Positions 8,308-16,504 of a DNA stretch of 64,000 nt are shown piece after piece (the first letter of the stretch is position 1; every line of letters starts with the position of its first letter). Where the stretch lies: positions 1-64,000 of the forward strand of contig JACPTK010000050.1 in NCBI GenBank assembly GCA_016192825.1, read 5' to 3'. The notes below the pieces were generated by a model. It made no database searches, was not told the DNA's origin, and worked only from the letters and a program-made list of their open reading frames with translations. The position numbers and the translations under genes are program-made. The DNA is from Betaproteobacteria bacterium (GTDB lineage: Bacteria; Pseudomonadota; Gammaproteobacteria; Burkholderiales; SG8-41).

Positions 8308-9251
8308 GTGACACACTGGTTTTTTCCCGGGAGGACCAATCCGTGACGCCTAAAAACGCATCCGCAAAGTTCCGCGGTATTGCAATGATCACCGCTGTGC
8401 CGTTCAACGATCGCGGAGAGTTCAACGCGCCCGAGTATCGGCGCCTGATCGAGCACCAAATCAACGGCGGAATCCGAATCGTCCAGTGTCCCCTGGCCGA
8501 GGAAATCTACTATATGTCGGACGACGAGTGCTGGGCCGTGATGAAAACGCTGGCAGAGTCCACCAAGGGCAGCGGTGCTCTCTCTTGCGCGATTGCCAGT
8601 CACTCTCCGTCGGTTGCGACGATCATCGACAACGTGAAGCGCTACCAGGACTTCGGTATTGATGTCATCAAACTCTTGGCACCGTTACATTATGGCCTCG
8701 ATTTCGGGCAGCAGCAGGTATACGACTACTACGCGTCCGTGCTGGCAGTCGCTAAGGTGCCCGTCATGCTCTATAACCAGCCGAAACGTTGCGGCGTGAA
8801 CGTATCGGTGGAGGTGATCACGCGTTTGGCACGTGAATTCGAACACGTGGTGATGCTCGAAGAGACCAATTTCAATCAAGTTGCTCGAATAAAGGCGCTC
8901 GCGGGAAAGACCATCAGTATCTACAATAAATTCCCATTTTGGCTCGCAGGTGCGGCAATGAGTTGCGAGGGCTTCTATGCGCGCACGCCTTTCATCCCGC
9001 GCCAAGTCCAGGAGTTGTACGAGTTATGGGAAACCGGTCGCCATGACGAGGCGATCGGGATGTTCTTTGATCGCTATGACCTGTACGCACTGTCTACCCC
9101 GGGTGATTCGGTGGCGGCTCTGAAGTACGCGCTTGAGCTCATCGGCTTCCGAATGGGCGGCGTGCGCGCACCTCTCGAGTCGGACGTTTCCCAGGCTACA
9201 AGGCAAGCATTTGCTGCCACGCTCTCAAAGCATGGTCTGGTTAAAAAGTAG
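8304..9251 (+). CDS. DapA/NanA-like class I aldolase, second of two in the operon
   Basis: A 315-residue paralogue of the product of 6479. It keeps the catalytic Tyr (VMLYNQPKRCG) and Lys (SIYNKFPFW). In place of the GTTGE loop it has VQCPLAEE. Compared with the first copy it has an N-terminal extension of about 20 residues before KFRGIAMITAVPFND. The start may therefore be a later codon, although the ATG at 8304 overlaps the previous stop. Two diverged copies in one operon suggest two consecutive or alternative substrates, or a hetero-oligomer. Confidence 0.8.
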   Translation: MSDTLVFSREDQSVTPKNASAKFRGIAMITAVPFNDRGEFNAPEYRRLIEHQINGGIRIVQCPLAEEIYYMSDDECWAVMKTLAESTKGSGALSCAIASHSPSVATIIDNVKRYQDFGIDVIKLLAPLHYGLDFGQQQVYDYYASVLAVAKVPVMLYNQPKRCGVNVSVEVITRLAREFEHVVMLEETNFNQVARIKALAGKTISIYNKFPFWLAGAAMSCEGFYARTPFIPRQVQELYELWETGRHDEAIGMFFDRYDLYALSTPGDSVAALKYALELIGFRMGGVRAPLESDVSQATRQAFAATLSKHGLVKK

Positions 9252-9259
9252 AGGAAACG

Positions 9260-10222
9260 ATGAATAAGGCATGCTCCAGTGTTTTGGCAGGGTTGGTGGC
9301 GCTGTTGCTGCCGTCGTTTGCCTGCTCGCAAACGTATCCGGTCAAGCCGGTTCGCGTAGTCGTACCATTTGCTCCTGGAGGATCGAACGATATCGTTGGA
9401 CGCATCGTATTTCAGCAGGTGGCCAAATCGCTGGGCAAGCAGTTCGTGATCGAAAACAGGCCGGGCGCCGGAGGAGTCATGGGGGCTGCGTTTGTCGCAA
9501 GTAGTGCGCCTGACGGATACACCATACTGATGCACTCCGCCGTGCTGCTCTCCAATGCCCACCTTCACAAACAGCCATATGACAGCCTCAATGACTTCAT
9601 CGGCGTTACGCCCCTTGGGAAGCAGGTGTTCATGCTGGTTGTACACCCGTCGCTTCCGGTGAAGTCCGTGGCGCAGTTCATCGCTCTCGCGAAAAGGAAC
9701 CCCGACCAGATCCTTTACGGTTCTGGCGGCTTCGGAACCACTCCGCATCTTTCGATGGCCTTATTGACCTCCATGTCACGCGCGAGAATGGCTCATGTGC
9801 CATACAAGGGAGGTGGTCCGGCCGGTGTGTCGCTCATCTCCGGCGAAACCCAGGCGATGATGGCTAATACGGGCGTGCTTCTGCAGCATATTAAATCGGG
9901 TCGAGTGAGGCCTCTGGGCGTAACATCCAGCCAGAGAATGCCGCTGTTCCCGAACATCCCTACCATTGGAGAGACGGTTCCCGAATACGAATTCATTGGA
10001 TGGGTAGGATGTTTCGTCCCGGCTGGCGCTCCAAAAGCGGTTATCGAGAAACTCAATGCAGTCCTTAGAGAGGCTCTGTCCGACCGCGGAGTAGCAGATC
10101 AATTGAGCAATCAAACATTTGACCCGATGTACATGGCATCTGGGGAATTCACGCGCCTTCTCAAAGCAGAGTACGAGAAGTACCGGGCCCTCGCAAAGGA
10201 GATCGCAGCTAGCAACAAATAA
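9260..10222 (+). CDS. Bug receptor, last gene of the first operon
   Basis: A 320-residue secreted receptor: signal peptide MNKACSSVLAGLVALLLPSFACS, then QTYPVKPVRVVVPFAPGG and the IENRPGAGGVMGAAFVASSA ligand loop. It starts 8 bases after the aldolase stop, with GAGGAAACG as ribosome site. It ends just before a strong terminator, so it belongs to the same transcript as 306. It is diverged from the first receptor of this operon (4686), so the pathway may serve two ligands. Confidence 0.9.
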   Translation: MNKACSSVLAGLVALLLPSFACSQTYPVKPVRVVVPFAPGGSNDIVGRIVFQQVAKSLGKQFVIENRPGAGGVMGAAFVASSAPDGYTILMHSAVLLSNAHLHKQPYDSLNDFIGVTPLGKQVFMLVVHPSLPVKSVAQFIALAKRNPDQILYGSGGFGTTPHLSMALLTSMSRARMAHVPYKGGGPAGVSLISGETQAMMANTGVLLQHIKSGRVRPLGVTSSQRMPLFPNIPTIGETVPEYEFIGWVGCFVPAGAPKAVIEKLNAVLREALSDRGVADQLSNQTFDPMYMASGEFTRLLKAEYEKYRALAKEIAASNK

Positions 10223-10238
10223 ATCAATGCATTGCAAT

Positions 10239-10265
10239 GGGGCCAGACTGAGCTGGCCCCGTTTT
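10239..10265 (+). terminator. Rho-independent terminator of the first operon
   Basis: GGGGCCAG at 10239-10246 pairs perfectly with CTGGCCCC at 10253-10260 around a 6-base loop and is followed by GTTTT. It lies 17 bases after the receptor stop codon, where the operon should end. Confidence 0.85.
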
Positions 10266-10303
10266 CGTGGTCTGTCACCTAAGTGGAACGCCGGATTCCC
10301 GGG

Positions 10304-10500
10304 CTATCGCGCAGGCTGGAAGCCCGGCCGGGCCTCGTCGTTGGGCTGCATCCCGAGGGCGTCGTTGATCCGGTTGTTGGAGTTGTAGATCGCGACGATC
10401 TGGGTCGCCTCGAAGTTCTCTTATTCCCGAGCTCCACCGCGCGCAGCCGGGCCGCGGGACGATCGTGGATTTCATCGGGTTCATTCTCGTGGACGTTGCT
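10304..10500 (-). pseudogene. C-terminal remnant, possibly of a carboxymuconolactone decarboxylase-like protein
   Basis: On the minus strand a frame reads ENFEATQIVAIYNSNNRIND and then ALGMQPNDEARPGFQPAR before its stop at 10304. The IVAxYNxxNRxNDALG pattern is what I associate with the last helix of alkylhydroperoxidase/carboxymuconolactone-decarboxylase-like proteins. A stop codon lies immediately upstream in this frame. Upstream sequence continues in another frame (HDRPAARLRAVELGNK), so a frameshift or deletion has broken the gene. The family call is tentative. Confidence 0.35.
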
Positions 10501-10602
10501 GCCGCCGGCGCTTCGCGCGCAGGCTGGTGCCGATCACCATGCTAACATTAACGCACTTATCGTTCGCGGCACAATCACGGCCGCATCGATAGGGAAATTC
10601 AG

Positions 10603-10870
10603 ATGGACCTCGGCATCAGGGGAAAGAACGCGCTGGTGTGCGCCGCGAGCAAGGGGCTCGGCCGCGGCTGCGCGATGTTGCTCGCCCGCAAGGGCGTGAA
10701 CGTCACGATCGTCGCGCGCGGGCGCGAGGCGCTGGAGCAGACGGCGGCGGAGATCCGCTCGGCGACCCGGCGGAGTTCGGCGAGTTGTGCGCGTACCTCT
10801 GCAGCGCCCAGGCCGCGTTCATCACCGGGCAGAACTTCCTCATCGACACGGTGGGACGTATCCGGGGACC
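10603..10870 (+). pseudogene. Short-chain dehydrogenase remnant: two ends joined with a frameshift
   Basis: From ATG 10603 the frame gives a normal SDR beginning: MDLGIRGKNALVCAASKGLG, with the TGxxxGxG-like nucleotide site, through RGREALEQTAAEIR. After about 10760 the SDR match continues in a different frame as DPAEFGELCAYLCSAQAAFI then TGQNFLIDTVG, which is the usual C-terminal end. The central part, with the catalytic Ser and Tyr, is absent. About 150 residues are lost and the reading frame is broken, so this is a dead gene. It lies directly upstream of the acyl-CoA dehydrogenase. Confidence 0.65.
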
Positions 10871-11001
10871 TACTGAGGCAAGGCGGAAGGATGGAGGCGG
10901 AAGGGTGATTGCGTTTGTGCATCCGCGCTGCGGCGGTCATCCTTCATTCCTCATCCTTCGGCATGCCGAAGCCACACGCTGTCATTTGCGATGGAGTCCA
11001 C

Positions 11002-12201
11002 ATGAGCGATAGCAATGCCGTCACGCTGATCGGCGGCCAGTTCGACTGGGCCGACCCGCTGCTGCTGGAGCAGCTGCTGACGGAGGAGGAGCGGCAGATC
11101 CGCGACACCGCGCGGCAGTACGCGCAGGAGAAACTCGCGCCGCGCATCCGCGAATGGAACCGCAACGAGTCGTTCGACCCGGTGGTGATGCGGGAGATGG
11201 GCGAGCTGGGTTTTCTCGGCGCGCCGCTGGAGGGCTACGGTTGCGCGGGTATCGGCTACGTCGCCTACGGACTCGTCATGCGCGAACTGGAGCGCGTGGA
11301 CACGGCATTCCGGTCGGCTTGCAGCGTGCAGACGGCGCTGGCGATGACGCCCATCTACGCCTACGGCACCGACGCGCAGCGCGAGAAGTACCTGCCGCGG
11401 ATGGCGAAAGGGGAGCTGCTCGGCTGCTTCGGGCTGACCGAGCCCGACCACGGCTCCGACCCCGGCAGCATGAACGCGCGCGCGCGCAAGTGCGACGGCG
11501 GCTACACGCTGACCGGTACCAAGCTGTGGATCACCCATGCGCCGATCGCCGATGTGCTCGTGGTGTGGGTGAAGGATGACGGCGGCGCGATCCGCGGCTT
11601 CATCCTCGAGCGCGGCATGAAGGGGCTCACGACACGCAAGATCCAGGGCAAGTTCTCGGTGCGCGCCTCGCCCACCGGCGAAGTCGTGATGGACCAGGTG
11701 TTCGTGCCCGAGGAGAACCTGCTGCCGGGCGCGCAGGGACTGAAGGGACCGTTCGGCTGCCTGAACAATGCGCGCTTCGGCATCTGCTGGGGGGCGCTGG
11801 GCGCCGCCGAGGCTTGCTGGCACACCGCGCGGCAGTACGTGATCGACCGCAAGCAGTTCGGCCGGCCGCTCGCCGCCAACCAGCTCGTCCAGAAGAAGCT
11901 CGCCGACATGCAGACCGAGATCGCCGTCGGGCTGCTCGCCTGCCTGCACGTGAGCCGGTTGCGCGAGCAGCACCGCGCCACCCCGGAGATGGTGTCCCTG
12001 CTCAAGCGCAACTCGACCGGGAAGGCGCTGGAAATCGCCCGCGTCGCCCGCGACATGCTGGGCGGCAACGGCATTTCCGACGAGTACCCGGTGATACGCC
12101 ACATGCTGAACCTCGAGACGGTCAACACGCTCGAGGGCACCCACGATATCCACGCGCTCGTGCTCGGGCGCGCGCAGACCGGGATCTCCGCCTTCACCTG
12201 A
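11002..12201 (+). CDS. gcdH: Glutaryl-CoA dehydrogenase-like acyl-CoA dehydrogenase
   Basis: A 399-residue flavoenzyme. The acyl-CoA dehydrogenase signature [16 protein letters not shown] is present. The catalytic Glu lies in [20 protein letters not shown], which is characteristic of glutaryl-CoA dehydrogenases. An Arg in the [13 protein letters not shown] segment could bind the second carboxylate. The expected reaction is oxidative decarboxylation of glutaryl-CoA to crotonyl-CoA, but close relatives act on other dicarboxyl-CoA esters. ATG 11002 is chosen because the upstream 31 codons of the open frame do not look like protein and GATGGAGTC precedes it. A GST and a Bug receptor follow on the same strand. 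Confidence 0.85.
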   Translation: MSDSNAVTLIGGQFDWADPLLLEQLLTEEERQIRDTARQYAQEKLAPRIREWNRNESFDPVVMREMGELGFLGAPLEGYGCAGIGYVAYGLVMRELERVDTAFRSACSVQTALAMTPIYAYGTDAQREKYLPRMAKGELLGCFGLTEPDHGSDPGSMNARARKCDGGYTLTGTKLWITHAPIADVLVVWVKDDGGAIRGFILERGMKGLTTRKIQGKFSVRASPTGEVVMDQVFVPEENLLPGAQGLKGPFGCLNNARFGICWGALGAAEACWHTARQYVIDRKQFGRPLAANQLVQKKLADMQTEIAVGLLACLHVSRLREQHRATPEMVSLLKRNSTGKALEIARVARDMLGGNGISDEYPVIRHMLNLETVNTLEGTHDIHALVLGRAQTGISAFT

Positions 12202-12353
12202 CGCCGCCAGGGCATCGGGCACCAGTCCGAGTCACCCATCACGAGAGGAGAACGTGGTTTGTCACCGGTTCTTGTCCTTCTTGTCTATTGCGGCGCCTGA
12301 CGACTAAACTCTCTTCCTCACCTCACCGTCGCGATCGTCAGGGAAAGCAAGCA

Positions 12354-12992
12354 ATGCTGAAAATCTGGGGACGAGAGGACTCCCTCAACGTCCAGAAGGT
12401 CATGCTGTGTGTCCGGGAGCTCGGACTTCAGTTCGAGCAAATCAATGCCGGGAAGCAATACGGGGTACTCAACGAGCCCTGGTACCTCGCGATGAACCCG
12501 AATGGCTTATGTCCCACGATCGACGACGACGGGTTCGTGCTTTGGGAATCGAACGCGATCGTCAAATTTCTCTGCGCCAGGCACAGTCCCGGCAACCTGA
12601 GCCCCGCCGATCCGCGCGAATATGCCGATGCCGACCGCTGGATCTCGTGGCAGGGGTCGACGCTCGGCGTCACGATGCGCCAGATCCTCGTCAATCTCGT
12701 GCGAACGGCGGAGGAGAAGCGCGACGCGAAATTCGTCGCGGATCTGATCGCGACCACGACCGGGCATTGGAAGATCATGAACGGCAGGCTCGAAGGCCGG
12801 GATTACATGATGGGGCCGCGCTTCACCATGGTCGACATCGTCTTCGCGCCGCATGTCTATCGCTGGTTCGCCTATCCCTTCGAGCGCCCCGACTTGCCGC
12901 ATCTTGAAGCGTGGTACAAGCGTCTCTGCCAGCGCAAGCACTACAATCCGCGCTTCACCGCCGGCGACGTCGTCACGGCACTGCAACGCTGA
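12354..12992 (+). CDS. Glutathione S-transferase family protein
   Basis: A 212-residue GST. The thioredoxin-like domain starts MLKIWGREDSLNVQKVML, with the Ser/Asn region expected to contact glutathione. The cis-Pro turn is MNPNGLCPTID and the glutathione-binding ES pair is in LWESNAIVKFL. An all-helical C-terminal domain follows. In catabolic clusters such proteins often do glutathione-dependent isomerization, cleavage or detoxification. ATG 12354 gives the standard N-terminus, and 14 bases separate its stop from the next gene's GTG. Confidence 0.85.
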   Translation: MLKIWGREDSLNVQKVMLCVRELGLQFEQINAGKQYGVLNEPWYLAMNPNGLCPTIDDDGFVLWESNAIVKFLCARHSPGNLSPADPREYADADRWISWQGSTLGVTMRQILVNLVRTAEEKRDAKFVADLIATTTGHWKIMNGRLEGRDYMMGPRFTMVDIVFAPHVYRWFAYPFERPDLPHLEAWYKRLCQRKHYNPRFTAGDVVTALQR

Positions 12993-13005
12993 AACTGGAG
13001 TCGAC

Positions 13006-14016
13006 GTGCGCCTCCCTCAACTTGCCGGAAGCAGGATGACCCTGCCCTGCCGGCTCCGCGTCGGGCCACCTGCGCTGCTTGCGCTCGCCGTGCTCTGTTC
13101 AATGCCGGCTCAGGCGGCCGAGCGCTGGCCTTCGAGGCCGATCCGCATCGTCGTGCCCTATGCGGCCGGCGGAAATTCGGACGACATCCTTCGGCCGGTC
13201 GAGCCGAGACTGGCGGCGGCATTGGGACAGCCGGTCATCATCGACAATCGGCCCGGCGGTGGAACTCAAATCGGCACCGCCATCGTGGCCAGGTCGGAAC
13301 CTGACGGCTACACGCTGCTTTATGTCCCGGTTCCGTTCGTGGTCAATCCGGGCATCAGGAGCAAGCTGCCGTACGACTCGTTGAAGGATTTCGCGCCGAT
13401 TACCCAGGTCATGACCAGTCCGCTGGTGCTGGTGGTCAATCGCGAAATTGAGGCCAACTCGGTATCGCAACTGATCGCGCTTGCCAAGGCAAAGCCCGGG
13501 GCACTGAGCTTTGGGTCCGGCATGGCCGGCGCGGGCCATCTGGCCGGGGAACTGATGAAGGGCATGGCGGGGATCGATATGGTTCACATTCCCTACAAGG
13601 GCAGCGCCCCGGCCATGACCGACCTGATCGGCGGCCGTATTCAGATCATCTTCGCCACGGCGTCAGCCGCGATCGCACAGATGCAAGGCGGCAGATTGAA
13701 GGCGCTCGCGGTAACCACTGCGCGGCGTAGCTCCAGCTTGCCCGATTTACCGACGCTCGACGAGGCCGGGCTCAAGGGCTTCGATGTCTCGGTGTGGGGC
13801 GGCCTTGCCGGTCCTGCGAGGACACCGCAAGCGAGAGTGGCCAAGCTGCATGCGCAGCTTGTCAGAATTCTGGCGCTTGCCGAAATCAAGGAGCGCTTCA
13901 AAGCGGCCGGCGCAGAGCCTGTAGGCAGCACGCCGAACGAGTTCGGCAAGTTCCTGCGAACCGAAATCGAGAAATGGACCAAGGTGGTGAAGCGCGCGAA
14001 TATCAGAGTGGAGTAG
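13006..14016 (+). CDS. Bug receptor downstream of the GST gene
   Basis: A receptor of 336 residues from GTG 13006, or 326 from ATG 13036. CTGGAG at 12995-13000 favours the GTG, while the ATG gives the neater signal peptide (MTLPCRLRVGPPALLALAVL). Mature signatures are WPSRPIRIVVPYAAGGNSDD and IDNRPGGGTQIGTAIVA. NSDDILRPVEPRL departs from the usual DxxAR motif, suggesting a changed ligand pocket. It is probably co-transcribed with gcdH and the GST and may bind a dicarboxylate degraded through CoA esters. Confidence 0.85.
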   Translation: MRLPQLAGSRMTLPCRLRVGPPALLALAVLCSMPAQAAERWPSRPIRIVVPYAAGGNSDDILRPVEPRLAAALGQPVIIDNRPGGGTQIGTAIVARSEPDGYTLLYVPVPFVVNPGIRSKLPYDSLKDFAPITQVMTSPLVLVVNREIEANSVSQLIALAKAKPGALSFGSGMAGAGHLAGELMKGMAGIDMVHIPYKGSAPAMTDLIGGRIQIIFATASAAIAQMQGGRLKALAVTTARRSSSLPDLPTLDEAGLKGFDVSVWGGLAGPARTPQARVAKLHAQLVRILALAEIKERFKAAGAEPVGSTPNEFGKFLRTEIEKWTKVVKRANIRVE

Positions 14017-14086
14017 ATGGGACCCCGGTGATAAATGGCGGATGGCGAATGGCGAATGGCGGAAGGGCCCGGTCACGAGTCACTCT

Positions 14087-14136
14087 GGGGTCGGACCACC
14101 ACAACCCGTTGAGGTGGCACGAAAACACCGCAATTT
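14087..14136. repeat. Copy 1 of a roughly 47-bp dispersed repeat
   Basis: GGGGTCGGACCACCACAACC followed by CGTTGAGGTGGCACGAAAAC recurs with few changes at 25109-25160. The region 14017-14203 between two convergent genes otherwise contains a short run of GGCGGATGGCGAATGGCGAA-type tandem copies (about 14036-14063) and no gene that I can see. Confidence 0.5.
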
Positions 14137-14203
14137 AACGGCTGATTTTGGCCTTGGAAGGCCAATTTCCCGCCCGAAATCGCTGCCCTAAGCCAGGGTT
14201 GAG

Positions 14204-14599
14204 TCACCCCCCGCCGGACTTGCCGGCAGCGTGGCTACCCTGTTGCTCGGCCATGACCGCCTTGAGCTTTCGCATCGCGAACAGCGCCTTGGGCATGCCG
14301 AGATAGATCGTGCACTGCAGGATCACCTCCTTGATCTCGTCGAAGGTGATGCCGAGGTTGTGGGCGTTGCGCATGTGCAGCGCGATGCCGTCGGCCTTGG
14401 CCGCCATCAGGACGCCAAGGGTCACCAGCTCGCGCTCGCGCAGGCTCAGCCCGGGGCGCGACCAGATCTCACCGAACAGCACGTCAGTGGTGAAATTCCA
14501 CAGGTCCTCGTCGAGCTCCTTGACGCCCGCGTTGTTGCCCCATCCCATGCGCTGGTAGACCTGCAACCCTCGTTCCCTTCGGTTCTTTGGATCCGGCAT
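14204..14599 (-). CDS. Carboxymuconolactone decarboxylase family protein
   Basis: A 131-residue all-helical protein. LSLRERELVTLGVLMAAKAD and LHMRNAHNLGITFDEIKEVI match the gamma-carboxymuconolactone decarboxylase/AhpD-like family. There is no CxxC pair, so it belongs to the decarboxylase-like rather than the peroxidase-like branch. It is the last gene of a minus-strand unit led by the CoA ligase at 17970, which makes a role in aromatic or lactone breakdown plausible. The exact reaction is unknown. Confidence 0.8.
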   Translation of the reverse strand: MPDPKNRRERGLQVYQRMGWGNNAGVKELDEDLWNFTTDVLFGEIWSRPGLSLRERELVTLGVLMAAKADGIALHMRNAHNLGITFDEIKEVILQCTIYLGMPKALFAMRKLKAVMAEQQGSHAAGKSGGG

Positions 14600-14666
14600 C
14601 GCGAACTCTCCTGGTAAGTAAGGATCATTCCACGCGCCGCGCCTGCCGCGCGGCGCGCGTTCCCGG

Positions 14667-15644
14667 CTAATCGGCGCGCAGCCCGATCTTTTTCACGAGC
14701 CCTGCCCATTTCGTGATTTCCGCCTGCAGGTATTTGCCCAGCTCGGCCGGAGAACTCCCCACGGGCTCCACGCCCAGCACGTTGAAACGTTCTTTCACAT
14801 CGGCGCTTCGCACCGCGCGGACGGCCGCTGCGTTGATTTTCTCGATCACCCCGGTTGGCGTGCCGCCCGGCACGAACATGCCGTACCACGACACGGCCTC
14901 ATACGACTTGACGCCCGCCTCCTGCATCGTGGGGACATCGGGAACCCCCGCCGAGCGCTTGGTTCCCGACACCGCGAGGGCCCGCATCCTGCCCGACTGG
15001 ATATGCGGCACGGCGCCCGGCAGGGACGTGATCCAGAGTATGATCCGCCCCGCCATCAAGTCGGTCTGCGCCTGGCCGATGGACTTGTACGGCACGTGCA
15101 GGACGTTGATGCCGGTCAGGCTCTTGAAGAGCTCCATGTTCAGGTGGCCCGCGGTGCCGGGACCGGTCGACGCGTAGGTCAGCTCGCCCGGCCTCGACTT
15201 GGCGAGCGCGATGAGCTCCTTCACGTTCCGGACGGGCAGGGTGGGCGGAACGAGCAGCACGCCGTTGGTCCACGCGAGCAGCGACACCGGCGCGAAATCC
15301 TTCATCGGGTCGTAGGGCAGCTTGCGCGTCAGGCTCGGATTCACGGCGAATGCCGGCGTGTTGACGAATAGCGTGTAGCCGTCCGGCTTGGCGCGTGCCG
15401 CAAGCTGGGCGCCGATATTGCCGCCGGCGCCGGCGCGGTTATCGATGACCATCTGCTGCTTCCACGCTTCCGTGAGCTTGGGGGTGATCAGTCTCGTGAT
15501 CGTGTCGAGCGTGCCGCCCGTCTGGAACGGGACGATCACCCTGACCGGGCTTGCCGGGTACTCTTGAGCCGGGGCGTGACCGGCCACGCCGACCACGCCC
15601 AGGATTGCGCTCCAGGCGAGCGCGCGCCGCTTCGTTGAGATCAT
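14667..15644 (-). CDS. Bug receptor of the minus-strand CoA-ligase operon
   Basis: A 325-residue receptor with signal peptide MISTKRRALAWSAILGVVGVAG, then EYPASPVRVIVPFQTGGTLD and the ligand loop IDNRAGAGGNIGAQLAARAK. Its ATG overlaps the stop of the amidohydrolase gene (ATGA), so the two are translated together. This is the strongest physical link in the window between a Bug receptor and a particular enzyme, and it makes an amidohydrolase substrate or product the likely ligand. Confidence 0.9.
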   Translation of the reverse strand: MISTKRRALAWSAILGVVGVAGHAPAQEYPASPVRVIVPFQTGGTLDTITRLITPKLTEAWKQQMVIDNRAGAGGNIGAQLAARAKPDGYTLFVNTPAFAVNPSLTRKLPYDPMKDFAPVSLLAWTNGVLLVPPTLPVRNVKELIALAKSRPGELTYASTGPGTAGHLNMELFKSLTGINVLHVPYKSIGQAQTDLMAGRIILWITSLPGAVPHIQSGRMRALAVSGTKRSAGVPDVPTMQEAGVKSYEAVSWYGMFVPGGTPTGVIEKINAAAVRAVRSADVKERFNVLGVEPVGSSPAELGKYLQAEITKWAGLVKKIGLRAD

Positions 15645-16504
15645 TTCTCTAACCCTCCAAAGTAAGTTTCGGCATTGTCGTGAAGGATTTTCGCAAGCAT
15701 TTCCGGTGGATATCCTTCCGCCTTCCAGTCGGACAGGACCTTCTCGTAGCGCAGCACCGGGAAGTCGCAGCCGAACATGACGCGGTCCTGCAGCCGGCCG
15801 CGGATTTCCTTCTTGAGCGCCGGCGTGAACTGCTTCGGCCCCCAGCCGTGCAGTTCGTAGCTCACGTTCGCCTTGTGCCGCAGGATGGCGATCATTTCGT
15901 CCTGCCAGGGCCAGGCCGGCCGGGCCGCGAGGATCTTCAGTTCCGGATAGCGCGCGGCGACATCATCGACGTGCCGCGGGTGCCCGTCGTCGAGCCGGAT
16001 GCCGAGGCCGCCGGGCAGGCCCTGGCCGATGCCGGTCAGGCCGCAGAGGATCATCACCGGCAGGCCGGCCTCGCGCGACGCCTGGTAGAACGGGTCCCAG
16101 GCCGGGTCGGACGCGGGAACGCCGGTGACCTGACCGTTGATGTTGAGTCCCGCGAAGCCCGCGCGCTTGTCGAGGCAGCGGCGGAATTCCTGCACGGCCG
16201 CGGCGCCGTGGCGGCGCGGATCGAACTGCAGCCATTGCCCGAAGATGACGTCGCGATGCTTGCGCTGCTCATCGAACACGTAGTCGTGGTAGGCGCGCAT
16301 CTCGTCGAGCGGCAGCGCCTTGATCCACGAGATGTCGAGGATCACGCGGACGTTGTTCCTGCGGAAGTAATCCGCCTGCTCGTCCTCGGTAAAGACCTTG
16401 AACGGCGTGCGCCACACCTTCTCCTGCTGGGCGCGCTCCGCGTCGGTCCGGAAGATATACCCCTTCTCGGTGGCCCAGTGCGAGTGGCAGTCGAATATCT
16501 TCAC
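15641..16504 (-). CDS. Amidohydrolase-family TIM-barrel hydrolase or decarboxylase
   Basis: A 287-residue protein of the amidohydrolase 2 family. The first strand IFDCHSHW carries a His pair (HxH), LNINGQVTG and the AARPAWPW stretch correspond to barrel strands, and FGCDFPVLRYEK carries the late metal-binding Asp. The family includes 2-pyrone-4,6-dicarboxylate lactonase and ACMS-type decarboxylases. The start is a GTG overlapping the CoA-ligase stop (GTGA). A much longer open frame upstream is a shadow of the ligase. The normally conserved His in strand 6 (LAGHxG) reads LAARPA here, so metal binding may be altered. Confidence 0.8.
   Translation of the reverse strand: MKIFDCHSHWATEKGYIFRTDAERAQQEKVWRTPFKVFTEDEQADYFRRNNVRVILDISWIKALPLDEMRAYHDYVFDEQRKHRDVIFGQWLQFDPRRHGAAAVQEFRRCLDKRAGFAGLNINGQVTGVPASDPAWDPFYQASREAGLPVMILCGLTGIGQGLPGGLGIRLDDGHPRHVDDVAARYPELKILAARPAWPWQDEMIAILRHKANVSYELHGWGPKQFTPALKKEIRGRLQDRVMFGCDFPVLRYEKVLSDWKAEGYPPEMLAKILHDNAETYFGGLEK

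Noticed and set aside
13036-14016. ATG 13036 as the certain start of the Bug gene
   Set aside because: It is possible, but GTG 13006 has the better ribosome site. Both are given in the feature entry.
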